From Owenia fusiformis (Eukaryota > Annelida > Polychaeta > Sabellida > Oweniidae), in contig CAIIXF020000006.1 of NCBI GenBank assembly GCA_903813345.2, positions 30,300,024 to 30,364,023 on the forward strand: a DNA stretch of 64,000 nucleotides. The letters run 5' to 3'. The notes below the pieces were generated by a model that was not told the origin of the DNA, did no database searches, and was given only the letters and a program-made list of their open reading frames with translations. This document shows, one piece after another, positions 60,441-64,000 of this stretch (position 1 is its first letter; every line of letters starts with the position of its first letter). Made by a program: the position numbers and the translations under genes.

Positions 60441-63400
60441 TAACAGTGTTTCGATTTAATCAACATTAGTGGCACATATCTATTATCAATATTAATTTTT
60501 TCAATTCATCATGGATTGTTATTGTAATTATTGTATCAAACTCCACCCCTGTATTGTAAAGCATATATAATAGCAAGCTTTCAACATGTAAATGTCAGTG
60601 TGTAGTTTTTTTTACAATTCTGGAAAATTGTTTTTTATCGTCTAAAGTATCAACAAATAAAAGAAGATCCAAGACTCAAATCAGAATGTCCTCGATTGGT
60701 AAGAGCGAGCCACAAGAATTCAACAACATACAAACATCTTAAAGTGTGCGCCCGACCTGGCTACGTATATAACAGAGTTTATACTGGCGGATTAGACTAG
60801 TTCATTTTTTATATGTGTGTGAAAGCTTTCTCTTATTTGCGTTTTTTTCGTTTAGTACGGTTTTGTTATAATTGTCGAGGTCATATAACCGGGATAAAAC
60901 AATGATTATCGTTGACTGCGCGCACACAAAACATTTACGTCGAGTGAACAGTGTTATTAAAAACAACAGGCTTTAGAATACAAAGCCCAGTAGTGTGATA
61001 ATAAGCTGTACACTACCACTGCTGCATGTACATATTAGGGCTCATAAAGAGTGGATGGGGAGGTTGTGTTTGTCACTTTTAAATTTTACATTTCAAAATT
61101 GCCATTTTACATGTCATAATTTCTTGGTTTCATTCGTTTAGCCGATCAAAACATTGTAAAACAATAAATCGTCTGTTACATATTATCAATTTTGTTCAGT
61201 TTTGATTACTTGTCAGAATGAAGTTACGTTCATCTGAATCCATGTTTCAAAACAAAAATCATATTTTCTTCACTTCAAAATACTTCAGTGAGATGAATGC
61301 TCGGAATTGTCGTTTGCAATAACTTATTGTCATATTCGTTCTTTTATCTACTCGATAGAAGCATTTAGTCGTACATTTGATGCCAGGTCACCTTCTCGCG
61401 TACCTCTTGGGGAGCCCCACATTTGTGTCTGTACTCATGGAAGTAAATTCCCCGGTGTAGCCGAGAGCCACAAAACTTTCAACAGGTTCGAAATGGCCAA
61501 TTTCTCTCATATATACTCATATTTTATTAATTCATGATCACCTTCAAAGTATTCATAATAACTATATGTAATTTCAATAAGGAAACTATTATCTGGCTAC
61601 ATGTAAATTCAATATCAACACTAGATGTTCGCTCAACACGTCCTGGCTTACCTTGTGATGACAAACCCTGGGTTTTCGCTATTTATAGTTTATCAACACC
61701 TGGACGCATGCGCATTTTATAGTTTATCAGGCACTTTAAGTGATTTTTCTTGACTTGGAGAATTCTCTTTTAGGAGACAATGAGCTATTTAGGATATTGG
61801 GGATTCTATTATATGCCTTTGAATTTAGAAACAATATCTGGAGTTCTTTTACCTTATATAATGTTAGCTCCTTGTGCCTTATATTTTGGCAGCAGTGCAA
61901 AAACAGCCTAATACTGGACTATCATATGGTATTTCCCAATATAATTATGGCTTGGTTCACAATAAATAGTTGATATTATTTATATTGTTTAAATGATTTA
62001 TATGGCAATTTATTTGGTTCAAATGATGGAAAGGTTTTCTTCTCTTTTTTCTCTTTAAATGTTGCTATTTTCTCAATTAAGCCTCATTAGTAATAAACGA
62101 CATCACCATTGGGAGTGTTGGATTGGGGAGATATCGCAAATCCCAGACCTGAATAGAAAACTATAATGCCAAGCCAGTGTAAGCAGCTGAAATACCAACC
62201 AGCTCTCTGATATTCCAGAAAGAGGGATGGTTTTCCCATTAATGGTTGCTAATTGGTCTGTCTACTTGTGGATTCTTTGAATGCAACTCTATTATTCTGA
62301 AGGAATTTTTCTCATTTCATGATTATTCTAAACTCTGATAGAAAACGTTGAAACCCTCTCCTCCAAGTACTTTAAAATGGAAACCAAACCAAAATCTTGT
62401 GTAAGTTGATTACATTTAAGTCACAATAGTACGAACAAAGCTGCTCTATATTTTTATGACGTATTTTGAAATCTCCTTAAATATTTTTTTTATCCCATAT
62501 GAGTATGCATAATCTCTATCATTTTATGTTACCAAAGATACGCGATTTATTGATTCTTTGATGTCTCGATTGTTTATTGTGCAACTTGAGGTAATTTGGC
62601 CAAATTTGAGAAGGTATTGATTTAGAAGTATGGCTTTTAGGGGTTCCTTATCTCACTATGCAATTACAAACCACACTCAAATCTAATTGATTTTCAGGAT
62701 ATATATCCATCAGGCCTTTTCCCTTAAGAGTGAAACTGTTTTTTTAGATGCACAATGGTAACATTTAAATAACTCATTAACATTTTCCCATTATTTTGGA
62801 ATTTCAGTTTTCAAGGTTTTTGATATTTCCTTGATATTTTATGTGGTTTTTAGGTCTTGATAATGTATTGACTTAACTTCAGAAATGATTTGCTCGTTTT
62901 TGTGATTTTATGATTTTTGATAAATTGCAAAGAATGAACAATAAAGATTCAAGTTGAAGAAAGCCCAGGAATAAAATGTTACATTTCAAACATCATGTTT
63001 TTGTTTTTTACTATTTAGAATGACATGATGGATTAAAAAGGGTTATTTATTCAAGATTGAATATGTCTTTATTCCCTGAAACATAAAAACCATATTCAAT
63101 CCCTTCTATAAAATAACCTATACAATGTTATTCTTTCCCCAAGGTTGTATGTATTGGATGAATAGATTACTAATAAAAAGGAAATCTGATTATCATATTT
63201 TGAAATCTCCTTAAATATTTTTATCCCATATGAGTATGTATAATGTTAACATGTTAACGGATATGCCTAATATGATCGTAAGAGATACTGAAACGGACAG
63301 TCGTGTCATGACAAAAACTGAATAATTTGCATATTTGATGACTGATTCATTTCCATAGTACTACGTACTTTGATGACACCTCTAAATACAAACACTCAAG

Positions 63401-64000
63401 TGATAATTTCAATAAAAAACATTTGGTTCAATCCTTACACTTAAAATCGCTGTACATAATATGTATAATTGAACATTTTTCTTTTGCATTGTTTTGATCG
63501 AATTAAAATTCCGAAAATTGAATGATGTTATTTTCTGTTGTTTGCCACTGACGTAAACACCAAGAATGCATACTCTGGATCTATCGGAAACCGTGATCGA
63601 AAACAAATAAAAAAATAAGTTATTCATTTACATATACTAATGAGATAAACCAGCTCCACTTGTGAAATGTCTGATGGTTGAGTATTGAAACTGCGATTAA
63701 TGAATCAGTTACTATGGACTTTGGCACCACCAACGAGCATAAAGCTAAACCAGTAAAGATATCAGGTCGTATCGATACTGATAACAGGACTGTTTAGGAC
63801 TATAACTGTGATATTCATTACAGAACGCATAATTTAAACAGCTAAAGGCATAGCAATCTCAAAACAGGTATTTTTATACTTTTTTTAGTTTTAATGATTT
63901 TTCAGATTTTTGTTTAGAATGCAAACATTTGTGTATAAATTTTAGATGGATGTGTTTTAATTTTTGTATATTTTGTGTAATTAAGAGTAATAATTTTTTT
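60441..64000. other. Non-coding or unidentified
   Basis: A GC-richer island at about 61370-61490, a palindromic CGCATGCGCA motif at about 61705 and a 27-codon ATG frame at 63714-63797 (MDFGTTNEHKAKPVK onward, closed by TAG) are the only notable points. None can be assigned to a gene. Confidence 0.3.

Overview
The window is intron-rich, AT-rich eukaryotic nuclear DNA: small coding exons with GT/AG borders, long introns, many minisatellites and many short non-autonomous transposons, with no bacterial operon structure. The gene content fits an aquatic invertebrate animal: a USP44/49-type deubiquitinase, a UHMK1/KIS-type kinase, a receptor tyrosine phosphatase with EGF-like, mucin and FN3 ectodomain, and an SRCR plus ZP-domain surface protein. 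SRCR-rich proteins suggest a deuterostome, but a lophotrochozoan is not excluded. The species cannot be fixed from sequence alone.

Layout. 1-1076 (+) is the 3' end of a USP44/USP49-like gene whose penultimate 98-bp exon is multiplied at least 5.4 times head to tail. 4713-10746 (+) is a ten-exon UHMK1-like kinase, reconstructed in full at 412 residues. 10747-17343 is intergenic, with a 1.3-kb repeat built from ATGGCGGC-type motifs. 17344-19416 (-), with a 5' UTR exon near 19955, is a two-coding-exon multi-span membrane protein of 313 residues resembling long TspO/MBR-family proteins. 20990-21367 (+) is an orphan open exon with no recognised family. 23874-37309 (-) is a 14-exon receptor-type protein tyrosine phosphatase of 1601 residues. 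Its membrane-proximal domain has lost the catalytic cysteine and its distal domain has a broken WPD loop. 40154-46855 (+) is a nine-exon SRCR-SRCR-ZP protein of 598 residues, with a second candidate first exon at 41187. 46856-64000 is mostly non-coding, with a second copy of the 1.3-kb repeat and a few weak exon candidates (50263-50345, 53847-54045).

All four reconstructed genes join without frame breaks. Exon lengths and phases sum to whole codons in each: 1239, 942, 4806 and 1797 nt including stops. The phosphatase and the SRCR-ZP gene are divergent neighbours with 2.8 kb between start codons. Both encode secretory-route surface proteins, but nothing in the sequence shows that they work together.

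The most unusual pattern is local multiplication of exon edges in the first 10 kb. The 98-bp USP exon is exactly multiplied, and its last copy carries an in-frame stop. A 36-bp minisatellite is seeded on the 3' edge and donor of kinase exon 2. Decayed copies of USP and kinase exon sequence lie in adjacent introns. Together these suggest a mechanism that repeatedly duplicates exon ends together with splice donors. The second notable item is the phosphatase with both catalytic domains altered.
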